In this document: positions 37,750 through 45,978 of the stretch, piece after piece
Position numbering within the stretch: the first letter of the stretch is position 1
Layout: each line of letters begins with the position of its first letter
Assembly (NCBI GenBank): GCA_046351595.1
Contig: JAXLYE010000005.1
Coordinates: 434,001-498,000 of the forward strand
Length of the DNA stretch: 64,000 bases
DNA from: JAXLYE01 sp046351595
Lineage (GTDB): Bacteria > Myxococcota_A > Polyangia > Palsa-1104 > JAEUJZ01
Direction of reading: 5' to 3'
Made by a program: the position numbers and the translations under genes
Notes under the pieces: model-generated
What the model saw: the letters and a program-made list of their open reading frames with translations, nothing else
The model's database searches: none
What the model was told of the DNA's origin: nothing

Positions 37750-39167
37750 GCCGGGCCTGAAGCCGCCGCGCCGCGCTGGCAGGCGGCACCGACGGCGTCG
37801 CACAGAAGCTGCAGCAGCGTGCGCTCGTCGGGATCGAGCGCCGACTCGGCGCGCTCGACGACGAGGTAGCCGTGTACGGTGCTGCCGGCGCCGACCGGAT
37901 AGGCGGTCTGCCCGGGGCCGAGCGGCGGCGGGGCGGTCCCTGCGAGCTCCAGGCGCAGCGGCACCCCGAGCTCGGCCGAGAAGCGCGCCACACCGTCGGT
38001 GATCGCCGCCTCGGTCGCGGCGCGGTCGGCGCACCGCTCGAGCACCAGCGTCAGCCGATCGAGGCGCTGCAGGAGCTCGCGCGTGCGCCGCCGCCGCTTG
38101 AGGGCGAACGGCAGCCCGCTCGGCCCGCCGCGCAGGTAGCCCAGCCACCAGCTGAGCAGCACCGCGAACCCGAGCGCGCCGAGCAGCGACCCGCGCGAGA
38201 CGAGCGGCCCGCCGAGCACCATGCCCAGCGACAGCAGCGCGAAGACCGCGCAGGCGCCGTATAAGAAGAGGACGGCGCGCCGCACCCCGAGCATGCGCCC
38301 GAGCGCCCGGTGGTGGACGTGGTCGCGATCCGCCTGCATCACCGGCCTGCCGGCGAGCAGCCGGCGCGAGATGGTCAGCGACGTGTCGAGCAGCGGCAGC
38401 CCGAGCGCCACCACCGGGAAGACCACCAAGACCGCGGTGGCGGCCTTGCGCACCGACCAGATCGACAGCGCCGCCAGCAGGTAGCCGAGGAACAGGCTGC
38501 CGGCGTCGCCCATCAGGATCGTCGCCGGCGCCCAGTTGAAGCGCAGAAAGCCGAGCACAGCGCCGGCCAGCGTGCCGGTGAGCAGCGCCGACAACAGGTC
38601 GCCGCGCGCCGCCGCCGCGACGGTCGCGGTGCCGAGCGCGAACAGCGCCACGCCCGAGGCCAGCCCGTCGAGCCCGTCGATGAGGTTGACGGCGTTGGTG
38701 ACGCCGATCAGCCACGCCACCGTGACCACGGCCGAGAGCACCGCCGGCAGCTCGATCGCGCCGAGCGGCGACGAGGCCGAGAGCACGCGCAGCCCGCCCG
38801 CCCACAAGAGCGCGCCGACCGCGGCCTGCACCGCGAGCTTGGTGCGCGCCGGCAGCCCGCGCAGATCGTCGACGATGCCGAGCCCGAGGATCGGCAGCCC
38901 GCCGAGCAGGATCAGGCGCAGCGGCGCCTCGTCGACCAGCGCCTGGTGCGCCAGCGTGCTGCCGGCGAGCCGGACCAGGCCGAGCGCGGCGTAGAACGAC
39001 AGCGCGATGCCGACGCCGCCCAGGCGCGGCACCTGCGGCGGCCGCACCGCCTTGCGCGCCGAGAACGGATCGAGCGCGCCCAGGCGCAGCGCCACCCGCC
39101 GCACCAGCGGCGTCAGCACCAGCACCAGCGCGAGCGCCAGCGCGAAGCCGGCGGCCAGCGCCTTCAC
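37743..39167 (-). CDS. WecA/MraY-family polyprenyl-phosphate sugar-1-phosphate transferase with GAF-like tail
   Basis: A 474-residue protein. The first 340 residues are a multi-pass UDP-HexNAc:polyprenyl-phosphate transferase: VPRLGGVGIALSF, GIVDDLRGLPART (Asp-Asp pair), NLIDGLDGLASG, GDAGSLFLGYLL and DRDHVHHRALGRMLG (His motif). It would start a glycan on the lipid carrier. The last 120 residues, after a basic linker, are soluble and resemble a GAF sensor domain (ERCADRAATEAAITDGVARFSAELG, then TVHGYLVVERAESALDPDERTLLQLLCDAVGAA). That fusion is unusual. GTG start, overlapping the GT4 gene's TGA by 4 nt. It is last in the seven-gene operon. Confidence 0.9.
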   Translation of the reverse strand: MKALAAGFALALALVLVLTPLVRRVALRLGALDPFSARKAVRPPQVPRLGGVGIALSFYAALGLVRLAGSTLAHQALVDEAPLRLILLGGLPILGLGIVDDLRGLPARTKLAVQAAVGALLWAGGLRVLSASSPLGAIELPAVLSAVVTVAWLIGVTNAVNLIDGLDGLASGVALFALGTATVAAAARGDLLSALLTGTLAGAVLGFLRFNWAPATILMGDAGSLFLGYLLAALSIWSVRKAATAVLVVFPVVALGLPLLDTSLTISRRLLAGRPVMQADRDHVHHRALGRMLGVRRAVLFLYGACAVFALLSLGMVLGGPLVSRGSLLGALGFAVLLSWWLGYLRGGPSGLPFALKRRRRTRELLQRLDRLTLVLERCADRAATEAAITDGVARFSAELGVPLRLELAGTAPPPLGPGQTAYPVGAGSTVHGYLVVERAESALDPDERTLLQLLCDAVGAACQRGAAASGPAQ

Positions 39168-40525
39168 GGCCCGCCCTCGCGCGCGAGCTCGGACAGGAGC
39201 GCCAGGTGCCGGCGCGTGATGTGGGTGCGGTCGTAGCGCGTCTCGGCGAGCTCGCGCGCCCGCTGCGCCATGGCCTGCCGCCGCTCGGGCTGCGCCGCGA
39301 GCTCGCGCAGCGCCCGCAAGAGGCCCGCCGCGTCGCCGTTGCGCAGCGCCACGCCGACCGGCTCCTCGGCGAGGAGCTGCGGGATGCGGCCCGCCTCGGG
39401 CCCGACGTAGACCACGGGGCAGCCGGCGGCGAGCAGGCCATAGAGCTTGCTCGGCGCCATCAGCCCGGCCATCTCGGCACGCAGCGTCACGAGGCCGACG
39501 TCGCCCGCGGTCAGCACGTCGCGCAGCTCGGACCGGGCCTGCGGCGGCAGGCTGTGCACGCGGTCGCGCAGCGCGGGCGGCACCGCGGCGAGCAGGCGCG
39601 CCTTCTGCTCGCCGTCGCCGACGAACAGCCAGTGCAGCGGCCGGCCCGCGTCGGTCTCGCCCGCGGCGCGCTCGGCGGCCTGCAGCCTGAGGGCCTCGAT
39701 CAGCGTGTCGAAGTCGTGGCCGCGCCCGTGGTTGCCGGCGTAGCAGGCGACGAACGCGTCGCCGAGCCCGAGCCGCGCGCGCAGCGGGTTTTTGGCCAGC
39801 GGCTGCGGCACAAGCTCGCGGCAGTCGGCGAAGTGGTCGATGACCACGACCCGCGACGGCTCGGCGCCGGCGGCGATGAGGCGCGCGGCCATCGCCGGAT
39901 CGAGCGCGATGATGCGGTCGGCGGCGCGGTAGAGCCGCCGCGCCATCGCCGCGAGGAGCCGCACCGGCCTCGCGTCCGCGGCGAGCAGGCCCATGGCCGT
40001 AAGCAGCTCGGGGTAGACGTCCTGCACCCAGTAGACCAGGCGCGCGCCGCGCAGCCGCTGCGCCACGAGGCCCAGCGTGGCGATGAGCGGCGGCGTCGAC
40101 AGCGCCACGACCAGCTCCGGCCGCGGCAGCCGCACGAGCTCGCGCAGCGCGCCCAGCCCGAAGCGCGCGTACCCCAGGCCGCGCTGACCGAGCCGCGCCG
40201 CCCGCTCGCGCCGCGACGGGGACGCGGAGCCGGGCGGCGGCGCGTCGGGCACGGGCACGCGGACGATGCGCACGCCGTGGTGCCGCTCCTCGGGCGGCAG
40301 CTGGGGGAGCGCGGCGGCGTGCTCGCCGTGGTGCGGGACGCGGTAGCGGCCGGTGCCGGTGAGCACCGTGACCTCGACGCCGGCGCGCGCCAGATCCTCG
40401 GCCCAGTCGGTGCAGAGCTGCGCCGTCGCCGCGATGTCCGGGTAGTAGTACTGGTTGATGAGGAGGACCCGCATCGCGCCCGCTTCTCGTCCGCTCTGGC
40501 TTCTGGCTCGGGTCTTCGCCTTCAT
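39164..40525 (-). CDS. GT4-family glycosyltransferase
   Basis: A 453-residue GT-B glycosyltransferase. After about 17 residues comes MRVLLINQYYYPDIAATAQLC, typical of WbuB/capsule GT4 enzymes. The C-terminal half has the donor-binding region (HWLFVGDGEQKARL, then VGLVTLRAEMAGLMAPSKLYGLLAAGCPVVYVGPE). I chose the ATG at 40525 because it overlaps the preceding TGA (ATGA), the rule in this operon; the internal ATG at 40474 (MRVLLINQ) is a good alternative. It probably adds an early sugar of the repeat unit. Confidence 0.9.
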   Translation of the reverse strand: MKAKTRARSQSGREAGAMRVLLINQYYYPDIAATAQLCTDWAEDLARAGVEVTVLTGTGRYRVPHHGEHAAALPQLPPEERHHGVRIVRVPVPDAPPPGSASPSRRERAARLGQRGLGYARFGLGALRELVRLPRPELVVALSTPPLIATLGLVAQRLRGARLVYWVQDVYPELLTAMGLLAADARPVRLLAAMARRLYRAADRIIALDPAMAARLIAAGAEPSRVVVIDHFADCRELVPQPLAKNPLRARLGLGDAFVACYAGNHGRGHDFDTLIEALRLQAAERAAGETDAGRPLHWLFVGDGEQKARLLAAVPPALRDRVHSLPPQARSELRDVLTAGDVGLVTLRAEMAGLMAPSKLYGLLAAGCPVVYVGPEAGRIPQLLAEEPVGVALRNGDAAGLLRALRELAAQPERRQAMAQRARELAETRYDRTHITRRHLALLSELAREGGP

Positions 40526-42498
40526 GCAGGGCTCAGCCGGTGCCGCGCAAGATAGTCCGTGAGCGCGCACAGCGCCCACAGCCGGTGCGCCCGCGCCGAC
40601 GAGGGGCGGGCATAGAATCGCCCGGCCAGCGCGGCCACCGCCGGCGCCTGAAGCCCGAGCGCGCCGGCCTGGGCGAGCCGCTCGTGCACGAGCGGGCGCA
40701 GCGGGCCGCACAGGAAGCGCTCGAGCGGCAGCACGAAGCCGCGCTTGCGCCGCCGCGCCACGGCCTCGACCCGCGGGTGCGCCGCCGCGGCGACCAGGAG
40801 CTGCTTGGGCCGCGCGTCGAGCCGGGGCGGCCGCGTCAGCACCGCCTGCCACAGCCGCTCGTCGCACAGCGGCACGCGCAGCTCCAGCCCGTGCGCCATG
40901 GACAGCGCGTCGGCGTCGCGGAGCAGGGTCTGCCTGAGGTAGCCCGAGCGCAGCAGCAGCACCGCCCCATGATAGGCCACGGCGCGACGGACGGCCGGGT
41001 CGTGGTGCGCGGGCGGCAGCGCGCCGACCTCGGACTGCGCGAGCGCCAGCTCCGTCGCCGTGCGCTCGGCGAGCACCGGATCTTCGTCGAGGAGCCGCGC
41101 CGCCTCGCTCGGCGCGAGCAGGGCGCGCAGCTGGAAGAGCAGCGCCGCGCCGAGCCCCTTGTGCCCGACCGCGCCGGCCGACACCAGCGCTGCCGCCTTG
41201 GCGACCCGGCCCGCAAGCGGCAGCCGGCCGAGGCGCGGGCCGAGCGCGCCCCAGAGCGGCGCGAGCGGCGACGCCTGGTCGACGAGCGGCCAGAGCCGGG
41301 CCAGCCGCCGCTGCAGCGCATAGCCGCCGAAGAGCTCGTCGGCGCCGAGCCCGGACAGCGCGACCTTGAAGCCGGCGGCGCGCACGGCCCCGCTGAGCAT
41401 GAACGTGTTCAGCCCGTCGACGCTCGGCTGATCGAGGGCGGCGAGGAAGGCCGGGACGCGGGCGCGCAGCGCGTCGTCGGGCAGCGTCACGACGTGGTGG
41501 CGCAGGCCGAGGGCGCGCGCGGTCTGCGCCGCCGCCGCGGTCTCGTCGGGGTCATCGGGCCGGTCGAGCGTGAAGGCGACGAGCTCGGCGTCGGGCCGCG
41601 CCGCGCGCAGGAGCGCCGCCAGCGCCGTCGAGTCGACGCCGCCCGAGAGCAGCAGCGCCACCGCGACGTCGGCGCCAAGGTGCAGCGCCGCGGTCTCGCG
41701 CAAGAGCGGCGAGAGCTCCGCCGCCTGCTGCTCCAGCGCGAGCGGCGCGTCGCCAAGCCACCGCGGCGGCCACGCCGGCGCCGGCACGAAGCGCCGCGGC
41801 GGTGACAGCTCGACGCGCCCCGCGACCGCGCGCGCGCGCACCAGGTGCCCGGCCGGCAGCGCCTGCACGCCGTCGACGAGCGTGCGCGGCTCGGGCACGC
41901 TGCCCAGGCACAGGTAGCCGAGCAGCGCCCGCCGATCGAGCCGCCGCGGCGCCGCGCCGGAATCGAGCAGCGCCCGCACCTCGGAGGCGAAGGCCAGGCG
42001 GCCGCCGTCGCAGGTCAGGTACAGGGGCTTGATGCCCAGGCCGTCGCGTACCAGCAAGAGCTCGCCGCGGAGGCCGTCCCACAGCGCCAGCGCGAACATG
42101 CCGCGCAGCCGCCCGAGGAACGTCTCGCCGTCGAGCAGGAGGCCGCGCAGGACCACCTCGGTGTCGCTGCGCGAGCGGAAGCGCTGGCCGCGGCCTTCGA
42201 GCTCGAGCCGCAGCTCGTGGTGGTTGTAGATCTCGCCGTTGTAGACAAGGAGGTGGTGGCCGTCGTCGCTGGGCATCGGCTGCCGGCCGGCCGGTGACAG
42301 GTCGAGGATGGCCAGGCGGGTGAAGGCCAGAAACGCCGGCGTGCCGTCGGGCGCCTGCAGGTGTACGGCGTCGGCGTCGTCAGGCCCGCGGTGGCGCATG
42401 GACAGCGGCGCGAGGTCGAGCGCCGCGTGCTCCATGGGCTCGGCGCGAGAGCCGGGGCGGCCGACGCGATGCCCGAACGTACCGGCGATGCCGCACAC
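40522..42498 (-). CDS. asnB: Asparagine synthase (glutamine-hydrolysing) family amidotransferase
   Basis: A 658-residue two-domain enzyme. The N-terminal Ntn glutaminase has Cys2 (MCGIAGTFG), RHRGPDD, YNGEIYNH and DTEVVLRG. The synthetase half carries the PP-loop LLSGGVDSTALAALL and the ALSGLGADELFGGY motif. Asparagine synthesis is possible, but in polysaccharide clusters such proteins often amidate sugar acids or peptides, which I favour from context. GTG start, 1 nt after the stop of the carbamoyltransferase gene. Confidence 0.9.
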   Translation of the reverse strand: MCGIAGTFGHRVGRPGSRAEPMEHAALDLAPLSMRHRGPDDADAVHLQAPDGTPAFLAFTRLAILDLSPAGRQPMPSDDGHHLLVYNGEIYNHHELRLELEGRGQRFRSRSDTEVVLRGLLLDGETFLGRLRGMFALALWDGLRGELLLVRDGLGIKPLYLTCDGGRLAFASEVRALLDSGAAPRRLDRRALLGYLCLGSVPEPRTLVDGVQALPAGHLVRARAVAGRVELSPPRRFVPAPAWPPRWLGDAPLALEQQAAELSPLLRETAALHLGADVAVALLLSGGVDSTALAALLRAARPDAELVAFTLDRPDDPDETAAAAQTARALGLRHHVVTLPDDALRARVPAFLAALDQPSVDGLNTFMLSGAVRAAGFKVALSGLGADELFGGYALQRRLARLWPLVDQASPLAPLWGALGPRLGRLPLAGRVAKAAALVSAGAVGHKGLGAALLFQLRALLAPSEAARLLDEDPVLAERTATELALAQSEVGALPPAHHDPAVRRAVAYHGAVLLLRSGYLRQTLLRDADALSMAHGLELRVPLCDERLWQAVLTRPPRLDARPKQLLVAAAAHPRVEAVARRRKRGFVLPLERFLCGPLRPLVHERLAQAGALGLQAPAVAALAGRFYARPSSARAHRLWALCALTDYLARHRLSPA

Positions 42499-42499
42499 G

Positions 42500-44425
42500 C
42501 TAGCCCGCCTGCTCGCCGTCGCGCGCCCACTCGATCCACAGCGTGCCGAGCGCCAGCGCGTCCATGTGCGCCTTGACGAAGCAGCGCAGCGCGTCCGCGG
42601 GCGTGCAGACGATGGGCTCGTGCTCGTTGAACGAGGTGTTGAGCAGCATCGGCACGCCGGTGCGGCGGGCGAACGCCGAGAGCAGGGCGTGCAGGAGCGG
42701 GCTGTGCTCCTTCTCGACCGTCTGCAGCCGGCCGGTGCCGTCGTGGTGGGTGATGGCCGGCACGAGGGCGCGCTTCTCGGGCCGCACGTGGTCGACCAGC
42801 AGCATCGCCGGCGACGGCGCGGCGCGCACGAACCAGGCCGCTGTCTCCTCGGCGAGCACCGCCGGCGCGAAGGGGCGGAACGGCTCGCGGTGCTTGATGC
42901 GGCGGTTGAGGGTGTCCTTCATGTCCGGCCGCCGCGGGTCGCACAGGATGCTGCGGTGGCCGAGCGCGCGCGGCCCGAACTCCATGCGCCCCTGGAACCA
43001 GCCGAGCACCCAGCCGTCGGCGATGGCGGCGGCGGCGCGCTCGACGAGGTCGGCCTCGGACAGGCGCCGGATGCGCAGCGCCGCGCGCACCGGGCGGCCG
43101 CTCGGATCGACGGTGGCGACGTCGGTGACGCGGGTCGCGCCGCTCGCATCGAGGGCCGCTGCGGGCCCGAGCTCGTCGATCAGCGCGCGCTCGCACGCCG
43201 CCGCATCGAAGCTCGGGCCGGTGTAGGCGTGGGCCATGGTGAAGCGGCGCGGCCGGCCGAGCAGCTGGTGCTCGACCCACAGCGCGGCGCCGAGCGAGGT
43301 GCCGTTGTCGCCGGCCGCCGGCTGCACGAACAGCTCGGTGAACTCGCTGTGGTCGAGGATCTTGCCGTTGGCGACGGAGTTTAGCGCGACGCCGCCGGCG
43401 AGCGCGAGCCGCCGCTGCCCGGTCTTTCTGTGCAGGCCGCGGCAGACGTGCAGCACCGCCTCCTCGAGCAGCGCCTGCAGGCTGGCGGCGACGTCGCGGT
43501 GCCGATCCGCGAGCGGCTCGCCTGGCGCCCGCGCCGGCCCGAGCAGCTCGCACAGCGCCGCCGAGTAGAGCACCCCGAGCCGCGGCGTGCCCGAGGCGAA
43601 CGTCATGTCGACGCCCTCGCGGCTGTGGCGGAAGTAGCCGAGCTCGAGGCGGAAGGTGCCGTCGTCGCGCAGCGCGATCAGGCGGCGCAGCTGCGGTATT
43701 AGACGCGGCTCGCCGTAGGCGGCCAGGCCCATGACCTTGCCCTCGTCGCCGTACTTGGGGAAGCCGAGCCACTGCGTGACCGCGGTGTAGACGATGCCGA
43801 GCGAGTGCGGGAAGCGGACCTCGCCCAGCACCTCGATGTGGCTGCCCTCGCCGCGGCCCCACATCGTCGAGACGAAGTCGCCGAAGCCGTCGAGCGACAG
43901 CACCGCGGCGTCGGAGAACGGCGAGGCGAAGAAGGCGCTGCCGAGGTGGGCGCGGTGGTGCTCGACGGCGTGCAGCGACGCGGTGAGGGCGCCCTCGGGC
44001 ACGCCGAGCGCGCGCGCGAGGTCGCGGCGGAGCGTGCCGCCCTGCACCTGCGCCCGGTTCTGCAGCCGGGCGCGCAGCGTCTGCACGAGCGACCGCCCGC
44101 CGCCGAGCGCGGCCCGCTCGAGCACGTGCGCGGCCTTGTGCACAAGGTGCACCTGCGGGTCGCGCGAGACCGCGACGTGCGTGAGCTGCTCGGGCCGGAC
44201 GCCCGCGAGCTCGATGCAGGCCGCCGCCGCCAGCGCCGGGAAGCCGGCCGCGTGCTTCTGCCGCGACAGCCGCTCCTCCTCGATCGCGTAGCGCAGCTCG
44301 CCGTCGATGAGCAGCGCCGCGCTGGCGTCGCCGTGGTAGGCGTTCAGCCCGAGGATCACGGTGCGCCCCCGGCCCGCGCGCTCGTCCCGCTCCGCCTCTG
44401 TGCCCTGCATCGTCCGCACCGTCAC
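42500..44425 (-). CDS. NodU/CmcH-family O-carbamoyltransferase
   Basis: A 641-residue protein. The N-terminal part has LGLNAYHGDASAALLIDGELRYAIEEERLSRQKH and LDGFGDFVSTMWG, and the C-terminal part has GWFQGRMEFGPRALGHRSILCDPR and LNTSFNEHEPIVCTPADA, both family hallmarks. These enzymes use carbamoyl phosphate and ATP to carbamoylate a hydroxyl on sugars, nodulation factors or antibiotics. The start is uncertain: GTG at 44425 overlaps the upstream TGA (GTGA), and an ATG lies five codons in. The operon context points to carbamoylation of a surface glycan. Confidence 0.93.
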   Translation of the reverse strand: MTVRTMQGTEAERDERAGRGRTVILGLNAYHGDASAALLIDGELRYAIEEERLSRQKHAAGFPALAAAACIELAGVRPEQLTHVAVSRDPQVHLVHKAAHVLERAALGGGRSLVQTLRARLQNRAQVQGGTLRRDLARALGVPEGALTASLHAVEHHRAHLGSAFFASPFSDAAVLSLDGFGDFVSTMWGRGEGSHIEVLGEVRFPHSLGIVYTAVTQWLGFPKYGDEGKVMGLAAYGEPRLIPQLRRLIALRDDGTFRLELGYFRHSREGVDMTFASGTPRLGVLYSAALCELLGPARAPGEPLADRHRDVAASLQALLEEAVLHVCRGLHRKTGQRRLALAGGVALNSVANGKILDHSEFTELFVQPAAGDNGTSLGAALWVEHQLLGRPRRFTMAHAYTGPSFDAAACERALIDELGPAAALDASGATRVTDVATVDPSGRPVRAALRIRRLSEADLVERAAAAIADGWVLGWFQGRMEFGPRALGHRSILCDPRRPDMKDTLNRRIKHREPFRPFAPAVLAEETAAWFVRAAPSPAMLLVDHVRPEKRALVPAITHHDGTGRLQTVEKEHSPLLHALLSAFARRTGVPMLLNTSFNEHEPIVCTPADALRCFVKAHMDALALGTLWIEWARDGEQAG

Positions 44426-45978
44426 ATGACCGGGAACAGCCCGTTCCAGTAAAACTGCCACATCCGCCCGAACGTCATGGCCCCGAACAGGTTGACGCCG
44501 ACGCCGAAGACGACCAGGGCGCGGAAGCAGAAGGTGTCGAGCGCGCGGCCGCTGCCGATGCGCAGGAGCCAGAGCAAAAGCGGCATGTAGTCGAGGCTGA
44601 AGCGGTAGCCGAACTGGATGTAGCCGGTGTTCTGATACAGCAGCCCGGCGAGCGCGATCGGCAGCACCGTCAGCCACAGCAGCGTGCGCAGCTCGCGTGA
44701 GCGCCGCTCGACGTCGACGGGGCCGTCGCCGGGGCCTATGTCGACCGGGCGCGGCTCCGGCCACAGCAGGTACAAGAGCGCCGGCGTCGTCACCCATAGC
44801 GCCAGCCCGTGGTAGCTCACCTGGACGTACGGCGGCTGCGGCAGCAGCTTCGGCAGCAGCGCCAGCGCCACCGCCAGGTTGCGCGACAGGTACTGGTAGT
44901 TGGCCAGGCCGAAGCGCTGGATGTTGTCCGCCTGCATCGTCTGAAGGTAGGCGTGGCCGAACTCCAGCGGCTGGCCGAAGCGCAGCACGTTGTGCAAAGC
45001 GCCCAGGCCGACGAGCCCGAGGAAGGGCAGGGCGAACCACAGGATCGCCGGCACGATGCGCGAAAAGCGCAGCGCCTTGAGCCGCGCCAGCGTCAGCGGG
45101 TAGCGGCCGTCGTCGAAGGGCGCGGCCTGCTCGGTGCGCAAGAGCTCCAGGAGCCACAGCAGCGACATCGCCGCCATCTGCGGCCGCGTCAGGAACAGCG
45201 CGCCGGTCAAGAGCCCTGCCAGCGCCGGCCAGCGCGGCGGCACCACGCATAGCAGGAACAGCCCGGCCAGCACCGACGCCACCACGTGCGCGGTGAACCA
45301 CACCTGCCCGATCACCGCGGTGAAGAAGTACACCGAGCCGAGCGCGAACAGCAGCACCAGGAACAGGTCGCGCTGCTGCGCGTTCGCATCGAGCGGCGGC
45401 TCGTCGGTTTCGTCGTTCTCGCCGTTCGCGGCGGCGGCGCGGCGGCGGAACAAGAGCGGCACGCGCCCGAGCCCCAGGTACAAGAGCGCCGGCGCGGCCC
45501 CGGCCAGCAGCACCGAGAACAGGACGTCGTTGGTGCGGTGCCCGAGCAGCGCGACCAGCGGCAGCAGCAGCACCGCCGGGAACGGCGGGAACGAGACGTA
45601 GTACTTCTTGCTCCGCTTCTCGATGATCTCGGGCGGGATGTCGCGGTTCTTGCCGTCGAGCGTGCGGAAGCGCTGCGGCTGCGCCCGCAGGAACTGGCCG
45701 CGCAGCACCCGCCCGTCGCGCAGCACGAGCTCCTCGACCTCGGCCCAGTCGTTCTGGTGCGGCGGCGGGCCGCCGAGATCGAGGCGCCGCTTGAGCCAGC
45801 ACTCGGCCAGGTACACGAAGTGCGTGTCCGTCGACGGGCGCAGCAGCCGCTGCCCGGCGATGGCCGCGTAGATCGAGGTGCAGACCAGGTAGATCAGCAG
45901 CGCGCGCTGCCACGGTCGGCGCAGCGCCCGTCGCCACAGCGGCGCGGAGGGCGGGGACGGCTCGGCCTGCGCGCTCAT
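44422..45978 (-). CDS. Multi-pass membrane protein, possible GT-C glycosyltransferase
   Basis: A 518-residue protein with about ten hydrophobic helices and a large N-terminal extracytoplasmic loop (residues about 45-135) containing YLAECWLKRRLDLGGPPP and KKYYVSFPPFPAVLLLPLVALLG. The layout, with an acidic residue early in the first loop and a string of C-terminal helices, resembles GT-C lipid-linked-sugar glycosyltransferases, but I cannot identify the catalytic Asp with certainty. ATG start overlapping the upstream TGA by 4 nt. It is probably involved in assembling the same glycan as its neighbours. Confidence 0.7.
   Translation of the reverse strand: MSAQAEPSPPSAPLWRRALRRPWQRALLIYLVCTSIYAAIAGQRLLRPSTDTHFVYLAECWLKRRLDLGGPPPHQNDWAEVEELVLRDGRVLRGQFLRAQPQRFRTLDGKNRDIPPEIIEKRSKKYYVSFPPFPAVLLLPLVALLGHRTNDVLFSVLLAGAAPALLYLGLGRVPLLFRRRAAAANGENDETDEPPLDANAQQRDLFLVLLFALGSVYFFTAVIGQVWFTAHVVASVLAGLFLLCVVPPRWPALAGLLTGALFLTRPQMAAMSLLWLLELLRTEQAAPFDDGRYPLTLARLKALRFSRIVPAILWFALPFLGLVGLGALHNVLRFGQPLEFGHAYLQTMQADNIQRFGLANYQYLSRNLAVALALLPKLLPQPPYVQVSYHGLALWVTTPALLYLLWPEPRPVDIGPGDGPVDVERRSRELRTLLWLTVLPIALAGLLYQNTGYIQFGYRFSLDYMPLLLWLLRIGSGRALDTFCFRALVVFGVGVNLFGAMTFGRMWQFYWNGLFPVM

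Noticed and set aside
40522..42498. Ordinary asparagine biosynthesis gene
   Set aside because: Not excluded biochemically, but its place inside the overlapping glycan operon makes an amidotransferase role more likely; kept as an open alternative.
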